Part shown: one piece after another, positions 63,991-64,000 of the stretch
Position numbering within the stretch: the first letter of the stretch is position 1
Layout of the letters: each line of letters begins with the position of its first letter
Source: Macrosoma leucophasiata
Taxonomy: Eukaryota > Arthropoda > Insecta > Lepidoptera > Hedylidae
Direction of reading: 5' to 3'
NCBI GenBank assembly: GCA_036365455.1
Contig: JAWQUS010000020.1
Location: 6,359,001-6,423,000 of the forward strand
Length of the DNA: 64,000 nt
Position numbers and translations under genes: made by a program
The notes under the pieces: generated by a model
What the model was told of the DNA's origin: nothing
Databases searched by the model: none
Seen by the model: only the letters and a program-made list of their open reading frames with translations

Positions 63991-64000
63991 TCCAATCCAT

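Overview
The window looks like nuclear DNA of a moth or butterfly. It is AT-rich, has long introns, and most of its length is interspersed repeats of kinds I associate with Lepidoptera: tRNA-derived SINEs, RTE-like and Jockey/CR1-like LINEs, short Helitrons, hAT and mariner-type MITEs, and a BEL/Pao LTR retrotransposon. The species assignment is inference; no species-diagnostic sequence was identified.

Two host genes can be supported. On the plus strand, positions 40641 to 63300 carry 14 phase-consistent exons encoding the first 1079 residues of a DHX57-type DEAH-box RNA helicase. The gene runs off the right edge, and the C-terminal helicase-associated region is outside. On the minus strand, positions 20593 to 20449 hold a short first coding exon that looks like the start of a two-pore-domain potassium channel. 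Its intron runs leftward and no later exon was found.

Layout. 1-20 kb: repeats and anonymous AT-rich DNA (Helitron ends, SINE families A, B and G, a hAT MITE at 9.3 kb with an 8-bp target duplication, a broken LINE-ORF1-like gene at 11.7-13.0 kb, a tRNA-headed SINE B at 14.4 kb). 20.4-21.1 kb: potassium-channel exon and its 5' flank. 22.8-26.5 kb: a nearly complete but mutated LINE ending in (AATTG)5. 27-35 kb: SINEs, a TA-flanked MITE, a hAT MITE with perfect TIRs and duplications, and the only SINE A copy with its tRNA head. 35.4-36.8 kb: a 5'-truncated RTE LINE with one in-frame stop. 37-40.6 kb: Helitron, SINE, mariner-type MITE and DHX57 5' flank. 40.6-64 kb: DHX57 with TE-laden introns. 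Intron 1 (10.6 kb) holds an apparently intact 6.8-kb BEL/Pao element in sense orientation, with equal-length, apparently identical LTRs, 5-bp target duplications and an uninterrupted 1769-residue ORF. Intron 3 holds a MITE nested in a SINE, then a foldback with 149-bp arms.

The most unusual spot is the neighbourhood of DHX57 exon 11. A tandem duplication copied a mariner-type MITE plus the end of intron 10, including the 3' splice site and the first bases of exon 11. This leaves an upstream decoy acceptor, with a MITE-supplied consensus donor 153 nt later and a stop codon 9 codons into the would-be exon: a candidate TE-built poison exon. Intron 11 also holds decayed copies of parts of exon 11. 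No CRISPR array, rRNA gene, convincing functional tRNA gene or prokaryotic feature was seen.
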